DNA from: Vibrio salilacus
GTDB lineage: Bacteria > Pseudomonadota > Gammaproteobacteria > Enterobacterales > Vibrionaceae
Assembly: GCF_002811245.1 (NCBI RefSeq)
Contig: NZ_NIVQ01000019.1
Span: 1-62,345, forward strand
Direction of reading: 5' to 3'
Length of the DNA: 62,345 bases
Shown here: piece after piece, positions 1 to 9,176 of the stretch
Numbering within the stretch: position 1 is the stretch's first letter
Layout: each line of letters begins with the position of its first letter
Notes under the pieces: model-generated
Seen by the model: only the letters and a program-made list of their open reading frames with translations
Databases searched by the model: none
What the model was told of the DNA's origin: nothing
Made by a program: the position numbers and the translations under genes

Positions 1-55
1 GTGATCGTCAAATCGATCGTTATTTTGATTAAAAAATGTTCACGATCTCACCCTG
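1..55 (-). repeat. Left copy of terminal inverted repeat
   Basis: The reverse complement of this stretch matches 62248-62302 at 53 of 55 positions. It holds an A/T-rich run (a T6 and AATCAAAATAA) and then TTTGACGATCAC, the order expected for an UP element followed by a -35 region. Read on the minus strand it points out of the window to the left. It contains three GATC sites. Inference: upstream part of a repeated strong promoter, probably of an rRNA or tRNA operon just outside the window. Confidence 0.7.
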
Positions 56-1018
56 ACGCATTTATCTAGAGTAGATTACCGGATTACTCAGTGTACCTTT
101 TCCAAGTTCCAACTAATTAGTTAGATAACCTCTGATGATCTAACGACAGTTAGAACAACAGAGATTATCTACTTTATGGTAAATCAGTGTACTGTTAAAT
201 AGAAAATATTAATGAACTTATGGAAAACCCAAAACTGTTAGCATATGAACTTATGATAAACCCAAAACTAAAACTGCATACCAATACAACAAGGTCTATA
301 ACTTATTGAAAGTAGGGTTCTCATGAAGTTAACTTAAAACCCAAGACATTTAACATAACAATGATAATACGCACTAAAAAATGAAGGGAAGGAAAAACGA
401 ATTGCATACTTTACTGTCAATTAATATCAAAACCATCCTCGAATCTTTGATTTGATATATTGATTGTATTCTGTGTTAGATTCCCATAGAGACCTTACGT
501 CATCAGAATTCACTTTAAGTTACGACGTAACATTGAATTCAGCAGCACCGTTACCTTCTGCTTTAAGCCTTCAAAAGTAAATCTGTGTTAAACACCATTT
601 CGTCTCAAACGATTAGTTTTAAGTTCAAGCCTCCACATAACAAACTGGGTCTCCTTAAGCTGTCTAGCTAACTCATTGCTCTACTTGCAACTGCATTACG
701 AGTGACCTACATTCGTTACCGCATCACCATGCAGTGTAATCATCTAGAATGCCGTAAGCACTTGCTGTCATGAGTTACCATTATGTAATTAAATTACAGG
801 TCAAACACTAAGCTCGTCCCGCGCAGAATAAAATGTTTCAGTAAGGCGCTGTATTTAAACGATTTTCCTTTTATTGAAATCTTATTATTTAGACTTTCAA
901 AACACATCCATAATTAGTTTCTTTTAGTGTCACGCTTGCTTTTACCCCTTACTCACCTATTCCGTTTTCCTTCGTTTTAGACTCATTTAGTTATAGTGCA
1001 CTATATGACTATAAATAT
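56..1018. other. Gene-free left flank
   Basis: No open reading frame with a ribosome binding site is visible on either strand in this A/T-rich stretch. It contains one pair of direct repeats (212-236 and 245-269) and otherwise nothing I can assign. Its position next to the left inverted repeat suits the upstream flank of a stable-RNA operon. Confidence 0.5.
212..269. repeat. Two-copy direct repeat, 33-bp period
   Basis: Positions 212-236 and 245-269 both read ATGAACTTATG, two variable bases, then AAACCCAAAACT. They differ at two positions and are separated by 8 bp. A weaker third resemblance (TTAAAACCCAAGAC) lies near 332-346. No function can be assigned. Confidence 0.6.
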
Positions 1019-1020
1019 AA

Positions 1021-1042
1021 AAAGAGCGCCGCAGCGCTCTTT
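1021..1042 (-). terminator. Intrinsic terminator after vxrE
   Basis: Perfect 9-bp stem AAAGAGCGC / GCGCTCTTT with loop CGCA. On the minus strand it is followed by a T-rich run (TTTATATTTATAG). It lies 21 bp beyond the vxrE stop and closes the five-gene vxr operon. Confidence 0.85.
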
Positions 1043-1062
1043 TAGTCGAGAATTAGTCTTTA

Positions 1063-1209
1063 CTATTGTTTAGCGGCTTGCGCTCTAATTTTTCCGGCAA
1101 CGACTTTAATCGCTTGAGCGGTACTCATCCCTTCTGCCATTAACTTTTGGATTTCTTCAACGGCTTTTTGTTGTTCTTGGTGAGAGAGTTGCGGTAAATC
1201 GTCAAACAT
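1063..1209 (-). CDS. vxrE: VxrE: YoaH/UPF0181-type small protein
   Basis: 48-residue protein, short enough to be missed by ORF callers. The start is [10 protein letters not shown] and the core is [17 protein letters not shown] followed by AQAI. This matches the YoaH (UPF0181) family, whose members begin with a similar MF..LP.L and carry the same QQKAVE.IQ.LM..GMS.GQAI segment. A clear Shine-Dalgarno (TTTAGGAGCC) lies just upstream of the ATG at 1209. The gene is last in the vxr operon, 82 bp after vxrD and directly before a terminator. In V. cholerae the gene in this position (VCA0569) is vxrE. The family has no established biochemical function; a short helical regulator or partner protein is a guess. 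The symbol rests on operon position plus size. Confidence 0.8.
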   Translation of the reverse strand: MFDDLPQLSHQEQQKAVEEIQKLMAEGMSTAQAIKVVAGKIRAQAAKQ

Positions 1210-1291
1210 AAAAAAGGCTCCTAAATATTTAGCAGCCGACTATAGTACGAATCTTAGCTAATGACTAGCCTAACTAACCTAACTGCACAGA

Positions 1292-2470
1292 TTAATAACT
1301 TGTTAGGAAGTTGATATAAGCACCCATAGAATTTTCATTGGTGTAACTTGCACCGATATCAAGTTGAAACAGGTTTAACGGCGAAAGACCGATACCCGCA
1401 GTTATCGTATCGTCGAGATCATCATAGGCTAAGTTACGGTTCCAACCCGCACGCAATTTGAGCTGGCGCAAAATGTCGATCTCGCCACCAACTCTTACCA
1501 TTTGAGTATTGTCATTGAAATTGGTGTAGCGCTCCTCTTCGTTCAGATCGTAGTCGACACTTAACGAAGCGTAATCACCGATTAAACCCACACCCACGGT
1601 ATAAAGGGGGCGCATTTGATAAGAATAACTAATCGCCGGTTTCCCAGACACTGATGATGGTATCGTTAACGTCTGAATATCACGGCTAACTAAATTATTA
1701 GCAGAAAACCCAACTCTTAACGGTCCATAAAACCAAAGAAAACCTGCATCTATGTTGAATGTAGTTTCTCCATTACCATTATCTCGGACATCTTTAATAT
1801 CGTAGTTTGTAAAACTCGCCTCATAAACATAGGTGTAAATACGTTGCAGTTTGGGCGTTATACCAAATGAAATATGTTGACCAAGAAATGTTTGATATTT
1901 AGCCAACGAAATACCAACTTCTGTCACGCCTACCGATACTGCATTTACTGTACTATTTTGAGCATTTTCTAAGATTCGTCCTTCATTTATCGGATTGGAA
2001 CTATCGCTAGCAATTTGAGGAGCAGCGTAAGACTCTGCATATGCCTTACCAAACACGTTGGCGGATATATATCTATTAGGAATAGCAAACGCAACAACCC
2101 CACCTATTTCTAGCTTAGCTACATCACCATCTAACGCTTTTAGGGTATTGTCTAAATCGTTGATATCGATGCTTGTTATATCATTGCTTGCTCGATTAAT
2201 AAGGTCAGACGCTTTGTCTAGATCATCAACCATCATATGCTCATCACTATATGAAAGACCAAAGCTTGGTGTGATCATCCCGACATCATCGTTGCGACGA
2301 TAAATAGCGGTTATGGCAGGATTATAAAAGGGGGCGGTTAAGAAGTTTGCCGATACTACACCAACACCACCCATGGCATCACCACGTGCTTCGATAGCGT
2401 AGTTAGCCGCAGACGCTGATGTAGTCGCTAGCGCAATAGACAGTGTTAATAGTTTAATTTTATTTTCCAT
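1292..2470 (-). CDS. vxrD: VxrD: TraF-like outer-membrane barrel protein
   Basis: A signal peptide (MENKIKLLTLSIALATTSASA) is followed by about 370 residues rich in alternating beta-strand patterns, with N-terminal AIEARGDAMGGVGV and a late segment on 'LRAGWNRNLAYDD..DTITAGIGLSP'. This is the pattern of the 'conjugal transfer protein TraF' (TraF_2, PF13729) family of Vibrio, which resembles FadL-type barrels rather than plasmid TraF proper. I chose the ATG at 2470 because it gives a normal signal peptide. An upstream ATG at 2494 adds eight non-signal residues, and neither start has a strong Shine-Dalgarno. It is the fourth gene of vxrABCDE. Likely outer membrane; its contribution to the cell-wall stress response is not defined by the sequence. 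Confidence 0.75.
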   Translation of the reverse strand: MENKIKLLTLSIALATTSASAANYAIEARGDAMGGVGVVSANFLTAPFYNPAITAIYRRNDDVGMITPSFGLSYSDEHMMVDDLDKASDLINRASNDITSIDINDLDNTLKALDGDVAKLEIGGVVAFAIPNRYISANVFGKAYAESYAAPQIASDSSNPINEGRILENAQNSTVNAVSVGVTEVGISLAKYQTFLGQHISFGITPKLQRIYTYVYEASFTNYDIKDVRDNGNGETTFNIDAGFLWFYGPLRVGFSANNLVSRDIQTLTIPSSVSGKPAISYSYQMRPLYTVGVGLIGDYASLSVDYDLNEEERYTNFNDNTQMVRVGGEIDILRQLKLRAGWNRNLAYDDLDDTITAGIGLSPLNLFQLDIGASYTNENSMGAYINFLTSY

Positions 2471-2528
2471 ATCGATATAAACTTTAGGTTCCATGGGCTT
2501 ATATCGCCCTATTGTCTATTATCTTTAG

Positions 2529-3407
2529 TTATTCCTCCACTGAAACATCATACGTTTTACTAATTATTTGCGACTGCTCTACGATGACCGGCCCCTGCCA
2601 ACGTTGGCTGTTGATTGACACCGCTAGGACATAACGACCAGGATCGACGGTGATTTTATCGATTGATGTAGGATAGTCGGATTCATATCGCTCATTCGCC
2701 ACTTGAATGTAATTACCATCGACATAGTCATAGATAGACACATCCAGTTTAGGTAGCGGACAGTGTGGATTTAGTAATGCGTTGCGTTCAACGCGCCATT
2801 CCGCTTTCGCGTTCCATCGAACGACTGTTGACGAAAAGGGTTCACCTAACATTAGCCAAGAACTCCAAGAAGTTTGGTCTGTCGCGGTGATATCAATGCG
2901 ATAGAGCCCCATATCGACCTGACTATTTAAGTTATATCGCTTGGAGTATATTTGTAAATCTTCGTCGTTGGGTGAAATTGCGACGGTAAACGTGTTATCC
3001 GTTGAAAGCTCTTTTGACACCCATTTAGTTAAGCGGATGTCTGTAATCTCTTTATTTGATGCCGCTTCGACTGTAGCTCGATATGCGTCCCGACCTGGAC
3101 TTTGAATATCGCTACGCCGAACTACGACCGTATTCAACCACTGTGGTAGTGGTTTGTTTGCAAAACCTTTACCACAATCGACTTCAAGGGATTGAACAAA
3201 AAGATCATTGAGGTGTGGTGTAATAGTCTGGTTATTTTCAAGCTGCCATACCTCTACCAACGATCCAAACATAGCGGATAAATCATTGTTTAAAAGGTGC
3301 TTGTGTGCCTGGGTCAGCGGTGAGTTCGTATCAAACCACGGCACTTGCTCTGCGTTAATTGGCGCGCTAATCGCTAGCGCACCGATTAATAAGTAAAGTT
3401 TAACCAT
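2529..3407 (-). CDS. vxrC: VxrC: periplasmic DUF2861-like protein
   Basis: 292 residues with an N-terminal signal peptide (MVKLYLLIGALAISAPINAEQ) and no later membrane segment, so it is probably periplasmic. Two cysteines (near residues 78 and 217) may pair. The ATG overlaps the vxrB stop by one base (TAATG), so translation is probably coupled. I recall the V. cholerae homologue as vxrC (VCA0567) and the family as DUF2861, without a search. Function unknown; as part of the vxr operon it may modulate the VxrA sensor or act on the envelope. Confidence 0.75.
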   Translation of the reverse strand: MVKLYLLIGALAISAPINAEQVPWFDTNSPLTQAHKHLLNNDLSAMFGSLVEVWQLENNQTITPHLNDLFVQSLEVDCGKGFANKPLPQWLNTVVVRRSDIQSPGRDAYRATVEAASNKEITDIRLTKWVSKELSTDNTFTVAISPNDEDLQIYSKRYNLNSQVDMGLYRIDITATDQTSWSSWLMLGEPFSSTVVRWNAKAEWRVERNALLNPHCPLPKLDVSIYDYVDGNYIQVANERYESDYPTSIDKITVDPGRYVLAVSINSQRWQGPVIVEQSQIISKTYDVSVEE

Positions 3408-4066
3408 TACGCCTTCATTTTATAGCCAACGCCACGGAGCGTTTCTATCTCAAGGCCGGGCAGCTTTTGGCGAAGTTGTAAGACGTGGGTATCAACCGTA
3501 CGAGTAGTTGGGAAGTGATTGTAGCCCCAAACGTGATCAAGTAACTCATCACGAGTAAATACTCGGCCTAAATTGCTCGCTAAAAACAACAGCAGATCAA
3601 ATTCGGTACGCGTTAATGTCACCGATTCATCATTATAGAACACTTCTCGAGTGGACTTGTCGATAACCAAATGCTCGGTCACCACGCGAGAATCATCACT
3701 TTGTTCCCCTTCAGGTGCACGAAGTTGAGCGCGAATTCGTGCAAATAGCTCCGCTTCTGCAAAAGGTTTAGTTAAGTAATCATTAGCACCAGCGTCAAGC
3801 CCGGTGACTTTATCCTTTACTGTCACTAGAGCAGTTAACAATACAACAGGGACGTCTTTGATTTTTTTCCAATCGACTAAGTGCTGTACTGAATCGCCAT
3901 CTGGTAATTGACGATCGAGAATGACCAAGTCGGCCTTATCCCAATATTGCGCAACATCAGCGATCTTTTCGGCATGGAAACATTCGTATCCCGCTTGTTC
4001 AAGGCTGACTAGCAACCCATCCGCTAAGTTTTTATCATCTTCAACGAGAAGCAGTGTCTGTTTCAC
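3407..4066 (-). CDS. vxrB: VxrB/WigR response regulator (OmpR family)
   Basis: A receiver domain (residues 1-115) has the acidic pair in LLVEDDK, phospho-acceptor Asp51 (VILDRQLPDGD) and the conserved Lys in YLTKPF. It is followed by an OmpR/PhoB winged-helix domain (LTRTEFDLLLFLASNLGRVFTR... near the end). The start is the GTG at 4066. A good Shine-Dalgarno (TTTTGGAGATAC) precedes it, and the protein then begins at the canonical KQTLLLVEDD. Upstream in-frame codons add residues outside the fold. The gene overlaps vxrA by 26 bp. In V. cholerae VxrB (WigR) controls cell-wall synthesis, type VI secretion, biofilm and motility genes; by orthology the same is likely here. Confidence 0.9.
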   Translation of the reverse strand: MKQTLLLVEDDKNLADGLLVSLEQAGYECFHAEKIADVAQYWDKADLVILDRQLPDGDSVQHLVDWKKIKDVPVVLLTALVTVKDKVTGLDAGANDYLTKPFAEAELFARIRAQLRAPEGEQSDDSRVVTEHLVIDKSTREVFYNDESVTLTRTEFDLLLFLASNLGRVFTRDELLDHVWGYNHFPTTRTVDTHVLQLRQKLPGLEIETLRGVGYKMKA

Positions 4067-5501
4067 AAGGTATCTCCAAAATAAACGTTGTCGGTGGACC
4101 AACTAAGGACATTTTACCACCCATCCTGCTGACCATCGACTCGACAATTGTTAAGCCAAGTCCTAGGCCGCTTTTACTTACAAACGGTTTGCGAACTTGA
4201 CGCCAATCTTTTGCCGTCAGTTCACCTTGGTCCATCACTTTAACCGTAATTTTTTGTTTTTCCGTTATAACATCGACAACAATAGGTGCCACACCATATT
4301 TAATGGCGTTTCTAATTAGGTTGTCAATGCATGTCCCTAACCAATAAACATTAAGTTTAGCAGCACTATCTCTATTGATGACAAACTTAATATTGTTATC
4401 AAACTCTTGTTCCATCTTAAATTCAAGCCACTCTGCAACTGATGGAACCCAAGCGGTTGCAAGGGGTTTATTATCCGATTGCAAATAATCTTTACTTGCT
4501 TCAGCGAGTTGGCGTAAGCGTCTGGAGTCTTCACATAAACGACGAAATTCATCATATACCGACTCTGGCAGTTTTTCGAACTCACGGCGAAAACCTTCAA
4601 CCGTTAACGACAAACTGGCAATTGGCGTTCTCAATTCATGGGTGAGAATTTGCAGTACCAACATCCGACTTTTCATCTCTTGTCGTTTGGTATTCCAACG
4701 ATATGCTGACCAGCCAATCACCAATAATATGTTAGCGATAACTAGGACTACCATCGAAATGCGCAAGATATCGGATTGATCTTCTACATCCCAGCATAAA
4801 TTGCCACGCTGAATAAAACAGGCATTCGACTCACTTTTGAGCGTAAACATCAACCCTGCTTCTTTTAAATTATCCCGCCATTGAGCGTCAGGATAGAGCA
4901 AGTAATTGTCGTTTTTTCTCAGCCATAGTTCATCGCTTTCGATGAACATGCTTGACCCTGAGAGTAAAGCGATGATCGAGTCTTCACTCATTCTCTGCAA
5001 CCGACCCAATAAGGTGTTATTCGGTGCTAAAGAACGCTCATTTATGTGCATATATTGCTGCAAATCATCGAGCTTTTCTGGGTGAAATTGTACATACCGG
5101 CTGGCGTAAGTCCCCCCGCCAGGATGAATCAGTGCACTACGTGCAAACCATTTATCACTTAACTTACTGCCTTTACACATGGCGCGAGTGAATACCAATG
5201 GTTCAGTGATCAACGGACTTAGAGGCAACTTACCGGTACAATTTTGCGCAAGCTTGTACAATCGCTGGATATCTTTTAATGGATAAGAAGACGTCTGTGG
5301 CAACATTGATTCAGGCGTAAGAAGACGAGTGGGATAATCTGACTGTAAGTTACGGATGTCGTAAGAGACCGTCGCGTCTACTTGATCAAAAAGATCCACA
5401 AACTTATCAATACGTTCCGGCAATGATTGAGCTAAGACACTGGTGTTAAAAAGTGCTAAGCCAAATAGCCATGCGATTATCGTTTTCTTAGTCAAATGCA
5501 A
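4041..5501 (-). CDS. vxrA: VxrA/WigK sensor histidine kinase
   Basis: 486 residues: signal/TM segment (about 8-24), periplasmic sensor domain (25-245), second TM (about 246-267), HisKA with phospho-acceptor His288 (LTHELRTPIAS), and HATPase with N-box NLIRNAIKYG and G-box KSGLGLGL. Partner of VxrB, whose start overlaps the vxrA 3' end. In V. cholerae this kinase (VCA0565) responds to cell-wall damage. The only start that preserves the signal sequence is a TTG at 5501; the nearest upstream ATG (5509) is out of frame and no strong Shine-Dalgarno is visible. A non-ATG start would keep kinase levels low. The first gene of the operon, 144 bp after the pntB stop and separated from it by a terminator. 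Confidence 0.88.
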   Translation of the reverse strand: MHLTKKTIIAWLFGLALFNTSVLAQSLPERIDKFVDLFDQVDATVSYDIRNLQSDYPTRLLTPESMLPQTSSYPLKDIQRLYKLAQNCTGKLPLSPLITEPLVFTRAMCKGSKLSDKWFARSALIHPGGGTYASRYVQFHPEKLDDLQQYMHINERSLAPNNTLLGRLQRMSEDSIIALLSGSSMFIESDELWLRKNDNYLLYPDAQWRDNLKEAGLMFTLKSESNACFIQRGNLCWDVEDQSDILRISMVVLVIANILLVIGWSAYRWNTKRQEMKSRMLVLQILTHELRTPIASLSLTVEGFRREFEKLPESVYDEFRRLCEDSRRLRQLAEASKDYLQSDNKPLATAWVPSVAEWLEFKMEQEFDNNIKFVINRDSAAKLNVYWLGTCIDNLIRNAIKYGVAPIVVDVITEKQKITVKVMDQGELTAKDWRQVRKPFVSKSGLGLGLTIVESMVSRMGGKMSLVGPPTTFILEIPCETDTASR

Positions 5502-5603
5502 AAATTCATTAAATCAGCAAGTTATGATTTAGAGTAAAGCATTATTGCAAAAATATAAAATTGAATGTGATATCTATGTCAGAAATGTAACTGATGAAAT
5601 GAA

Positions 5604-5628
5604 AGAAGCCAGCAAGATGCTGGCTTCT
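5604..5628 (-). terminator. Terminator after pntB
   Basis: Perfect 11-bp stem AGAAGCCAGCA / TGCTGGCTTCT with a 3-base loop, 17 bp beyond the pntB stop. The minus-strand tail is only moderately T-rich (TTCATTTCATC). It separates pntAB from the vxr operon. Confidence 0.75.
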
Positions 5629-5645
5629 TATCAGGTTATTTGATG

Positions 5646-7022
5646 TTACAAAGCCCGTGAGATCGCGTCAACGCTCTCTTTTGCATCACCGAACAACATC
5701 TGAGTATTCTCTTTAAAGAATAATGGGTTTTGTACACCAGCGTAACCAGTATTCATTGAACGCTTGAATACCACTACGTTTTTCGCATTCCAAACTTCCA
5801 GCACTGGCATGCCTGCGATAGGGCTATTTGGATCTTCGAGTGCGGCTGGGTTAACAGTATCGTTCGCACCAATAACTAGCACAGTATCGGTGTTAGGGAA
5901 ATCATCGTTGATCTCCTCCATCTCAAGTACGATATCGTAAGGTACTTTAGCTTCAGCGAGCAAAACATTCATATGACCGGGTAAGCGACCCGCAACAGGG
6001 TGAATACCAAAGCGGACTTCAATACCCTGAGAGCGTAGTTTTTCGGTAATTTCATGCACTGGATATTGCGCTTGAGCGACGGCCATACCATATCCTGGCG
6101 TGATGATGACAGACGTCGAGTTCTTAAGCATTTCAGCGACATCTTCAGCGGATGTTTCACGGTATTCACCCTGCTCCTGATCCGATGAGATCACCACTTC
6201 TTGACCAAAACCACCAGCAATCACACTGATAAATGAGCGGTTCATCGCCTTACACATAATGTAAGAAAGGATCGCACCTGATGAACCGACCAACGCCCCT
6301 GTCACAATCAACAGGTCGTTTGCGAGCATGAAACCTGCTGCCGCTGCTGCCCAACCTGAATAAGAGTTCAACATTGAAACGACCACTGGCATATCTGCAC
6401 CACCAATCGATGCAACCAAGTGATAACCGAATGCGAAAGCAATGAGAGTCATCACGATCAACGCAAATACGCTACCATCCGCGTTAACAAACTTCAGCAT
6501 CAACAACGTTGAAACAACGATCGCCGCCAAATTAAGTTTGTGTTTATGAGGAAGATTCATTGGTGAAGACGAAATAATACCGCGTAATTTACCGAAAGCC
6601 ACTATCGACCCTGTAAATGTCACCGCACCAATGAAAACGCCAAGGAAAACTTCAACAAGGTGAATAACGTGTTCAGCGTGTGTTGCTGCAACGGGGGCAT
6701 CAAGGTAGCTGTTGTAGCCTACTAACACCGCGGCCATACCGACGAAACTATGCAAAATTGCCACTAACTCTGGCATTTCTGTCATTTCAACTTTTTTGGC
6801 GTAGTGGATACCAATACTACCACCAATCACCATCGCAATAATGATCCAAGTAAACCCTTGCGAATCCGGGCCGAAGATCGTTGCGATCAACGCGATAGCC
6901 ATACCTGTGATGCCGTAGTAGTTACCCGACCTAGCCGACTCTTGCTTAGACAAACCCGCTAAGCTCATAATAAAGAATAAAGCAGCAACAATATAAGCTG
7001 CCTGTACTAATCCTGCAGACAT
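5646..7022 (-). CDS. pntB: NAD(P) transhydrogenase subunit beta
   Basis: 458 residues (E. coli PntB is 462). The N-terminal half is a series of about eight to nine hydrophobic membrane segments, part of the proton channel (dII). The C-terminal 180 residues form the soluble NADP(H)-binding domain dIII, with [30 protein letters not shown] and [14 protein letters not shown]. The enzyme couples proton re-entry to hydride transfer from NADH to NADP+. ATG start with Shine-Dalgarno TAGGAGTAACAGGGA. It lies 12 bp after pntA, so the two are cotranscribed. Confidence 0.97.
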   Translation of the reverse strand: MSAGLVQAAYIVAALFFIMSLAGLSKQESARSGNYYGITGMAIALIATIFGPDSQGFTWIIIAMVIGGSIGIHYAKKVEMTEMPELVAILHSFVGMAAVLVGYNSYLDAPVAATHAEHVIHLVEVFLGVFIGAVTFTGSIVAFGKLRGIISSSPMNLPHKHKLNLAAIVVSTLLMLKFVNADGSVFALIVMTLIAFAFGYHLVASIGGADMPVVVSMLNSYSGWAAAAAGFMLANDLLIVTGALVGSSGAILSYIMCKAMNRSFISVIAGGFGQEVVISSDQEQGEYRETSAEDVAEMLKNSTSVIITPGYGMAVAQAQYPVHEITEKLRSQGIEVRFGIHPVAGRLPGHMNVLLAEAKVPYDIVLEMEEINDDFPNTDTVLVIGANDTVNPAALEDPNSPIAGMPVLEVWNAKNVVVFKRSMNTGYAGVQNPLFFKENTQMLFGDAKESVDAISRAL

Positions 7023-7034
7023 TCCCTGTTACTC

Positions 7035-8582
7035 CTAGTTTTTACGAAACATTTCAAGCATACGCTTGGTGACGGTGAAACCACCGAAAATATTAATGCT
7101 GGCAATTAGCACAGCAATAAACGACAAGAATGAAACAACGCCATTACCTTGACCAATTTGCAACAATGCACCCACCACGATAATGCCAGAAATCGCATTG
7201 GTCACTGACATTAAAGGAGTGTGCAGTGCATGAGTGACGTTCCACACAACGTAGTAACCAACCACACAAGCAAGTACAAATACGGTGAAATGTGATAAGA
7301 ATGCCGCCGGCGCAACTGAGGCAATCCAAGCAAAAGCGCCCACCGCGGCGACAAGGCCTGCCACTTTTTTAGTTGGTGACGTTGGTTGTTCTACTTTCGG
7401 TTCTGGTTTAACTTTCGCTGCTGGTTTTTGCTCTGGTTGAGCAGAAACTTGAATCGGTGGCGCAGGCCAAGTCACTTCACCTTCTTTGATAACCGTAACG
7501 CCGCGCAAAACGACATCTTCAAAGTCGATGTTGATGTTACCGTCTTTCTCTTTAGCTAATAACTTAAGTAGGTTAACAATATTGGTCGCATAAAGTTGAG
7601 ATGATTGAGTCGGCAAACGACCAACCATATCCGTGTAACCAACAACCTTGACGCCGTTCTTTGTGGTGATCACTTTATCAGCAACCGTGTATTCACAGTT
7701 ACCACCGTTGGCTGCGGCCAAATCAACAATCACGCTGCCGGCTTTCATGTTGTCAACCATCTCTTTGGTGATCAACGTTGGTGCGGGACGGCCTGGAATC
7801 AATGCAGTGGTAATAATGATATCAACATCTTTTGCTTGCTTAGCATAAAGCTCAGCGGCCTTTTTGTTGAAATCTTCTGACATCTCTTTGGCATAACCAT
7901 CGCCTGAACCCGACTCTTCTTTAAAGTCGACCTCTAAGAACTCAGCCCCCATTGACTGAACTTGTTCTTTAACTTCAGGACGAACGTCAAATGCGCGAAC
8001 AATCGCACCTAAACTGCCCGCAGCGCCAATAGCCGCAAGGCCAGCAACACCCGCACCTGCAACCAAAACTTTAGCTGGCGGTACTTTACCTGCTGCGGTA
8101 ATTTGACCTGTGAAGAAACGACCGAATTCATGAGCCGCCTCCACCACCGCACGGTAACCTGCAATGTTTGCCATTGAAGACAACGCATCTAGCGCTTGAG
8201 CACGAGAAATACGCGGTACGGCGTCCATTGCCATTACGTTGATGTTCTTAGTTGATAACTTTTCCATCAACTCAGGATTTTGCGCAGGCCAAATAAAGCT
8301 GATTAAGCTAGCACCGTCTTTAAGTAACGCAATCTCATCATGTTGTTCATTTGAGAGTGGTGCGTTGACCTTAAGAATAATATCCGAATTCCAAACGTCT
8401 TCCGTAGAGACAATCTTCGCTCCAGCATCAGTAAACGCAGAGTCGTCAAAACTTGCTAATTCACCTGCTCCGCTTTCGACATTAACCTCGAAACCTAATT
8501 TTAATAACTGCTCAACCGACTTTGGCGATGCAGCCACTCGCGTTTCACCCGCAAGTATTTCTTTTGGCACACCAATTTGCAT
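7035..8582 (-). CDS. pntA: NAD(P) transhydrogenase subunit alpha
   Basis: 515 residues (E. coli 510). It starts [17 protein letters not shown] and carries the alanine-dehydrogenase-like NAD(H)-binding domain dI with [18 protein letters not shown] Pro/Lys/Ala/Gln-rich linker (about 375-400) is followed by four membrane helices at the C terminus. It forms the PntAB proton-translocating transhydrogenase of the inner membrane, supplying NADPH. ATG with AAGGAAT Shine-Dalgarno. First gene of the pntAB operon; the 298-bp upstream gap holds its promoter and the terminator of the neighbouring gene. Confidence 0.97.
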   Translation of the reverse strand: MQIGVPKEILAGETRVAASPKSVEQLLKLGFEVNVESGAGELASFDDSAFTDAGAKIVSTEDVWNSDIILKVNAPLSNEQHDEIALLKDGASLISFIWPAQNPELMEKLSTKNINVMAMDAVPRISRAQALDALSSMANIAGYRAVVEAAHEFGRFFTGQITAAGKVPPAKVLVAGAGVAGLAAIGAAGSLGAIVRAFDVRPEVKEQVQSMGAEFLEVDFKEESGSGDGYAKEMSEDFNKKAAELYAKQAKDVDIIITTALIPGRPAPTLITKEMVDNMKAGSVIVDLAAANGGNCEYTVADKVITTKNGVKVVGYTDMVGRLPTQSSQLYATNIVNLLKLLAKEKDGNINIDFEDVVLRGVTVIKEGEVTWPAPPIQVSAQPEQKPAAKVKPEPKVEQPTSPTKKVAGLVAAVGAFAWIASVAPAAFLSHFTVFVLACVVGYYVVWNVTHALHTPLMSVTNAISGIIVVGALLQIGQGNGVVSFLSFIAVLIASINIFGGFTVTKRMLEMFRKN

Positions 8583-8818
8583 TAGCTATTCCTTGACTAT
8601 TCGCAACAATGATTGTTCTGTTTTTATCCAACGTATTCCGATACTTCAAGTAATTTGTAACAAAAACACAAAATATCATTACTTATAACCATTGGTCATC
8701 GATTATTGTGCTTCTGAACTCGTTACCTAACAACACTCTTTTAACAGAACGGGGGGTCAAACCAGTATAGGTAAAATTACGTAAAAACAATAGATTATGT
8801 TACGTCAAAAATAAAAAA

Positions 8819-8846
8819 GAACCATCAGCATAGCGGCTAATGGTTC
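8819..8846 (-). terminator. Terminator after the HlyU-family gene
   Basis: Hairpin closed by GAACCAT / ATGGTTC and followed on the minus strand by TTTTTTAT, 34 bp beyond the stop at 8881. It ends the comFB-HlyU-family transcript. Confidence 0.8.
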
Positions 8847-8880
8847 AAAAAATTATGATATCTATCAATTTGACAAGAAT

Positions 8881-9159
8881 CTATTGGAAAATGTTGTCAC
8901 CCATTTGGTCAATATACATCTGTGCTTTTTTTAGCATAAATTCATTGGCATCGCTTTGACTAGAGAGTACGTCAGAACGAATAAAGCGATGAGTTTGTAT
9001 GTCTTCACCCAGCGGCTTCGTAATCCGACCCGCAATACGATATTGACCGCCTTCAGGCAATGCCTCTTGATATATCAGATACCCCTTATACTCAACAGGT
9101 TCGACTTGAGGTTGGGGTTGAGTTTTACTGCTACCAAACAAGCGAGAAAAAAGTCCCAC
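8881..9159 (-). CDS. HlyU-family (PF10115) small protein
   Basis: 92 residues starting MGLFSRLFGSS, then VEYKGYLIYQEALPEGGQYRIAGRI and HRFIRSD. This is the pattern of the short gammaproteobacterial family labelled 'HlyU family transcriptional regulator' (PF10115). It has no helix-turn-helix I can see and is unrelated to the ArsR-type HlyU of V. cholerae, so the label should not be taken as function. The amphipathic N terminus suggests peripheral membrane association. GTG start with AGGAGAAGTAC Shine-Dalgarno. It sits 17 bp after the ComFB gene and ends at a terminator, so the two are one unit. Confidence 0.8.
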   Translation of the reverse strand: MGLFSRLFGSSKTQPQPQVEPVEYKGYLIYQEALPEGGQYRIAGRITKPLGEDIQTHRFIRSDVLSSQSDANEFMLKKAQMYIDQMGDNIFQ

Positions 9160-9176
9160 GTACTTCTCCTAAATTG

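Noticed and set aside
212..269. Direct repeats as a possible CRISPR or integron attC array.
   Set aside because: Only two clear copies with an 8-bp gap, no cas or integrase gene, and no attC-like symmetry.
1292..2470. TraF-like protein as a sign of a conjugative element.
   Set aside because: The TraF_2 label covers chromosomal barrel proteins of Vibrio; no other transfer gene is present and the locus is the vxr operon.
7605..7880. Plus-strand ORF of 91 codons.
   Set aside because: It lies entirely antisense to pntA, whose protein sequence is clearly conserved.
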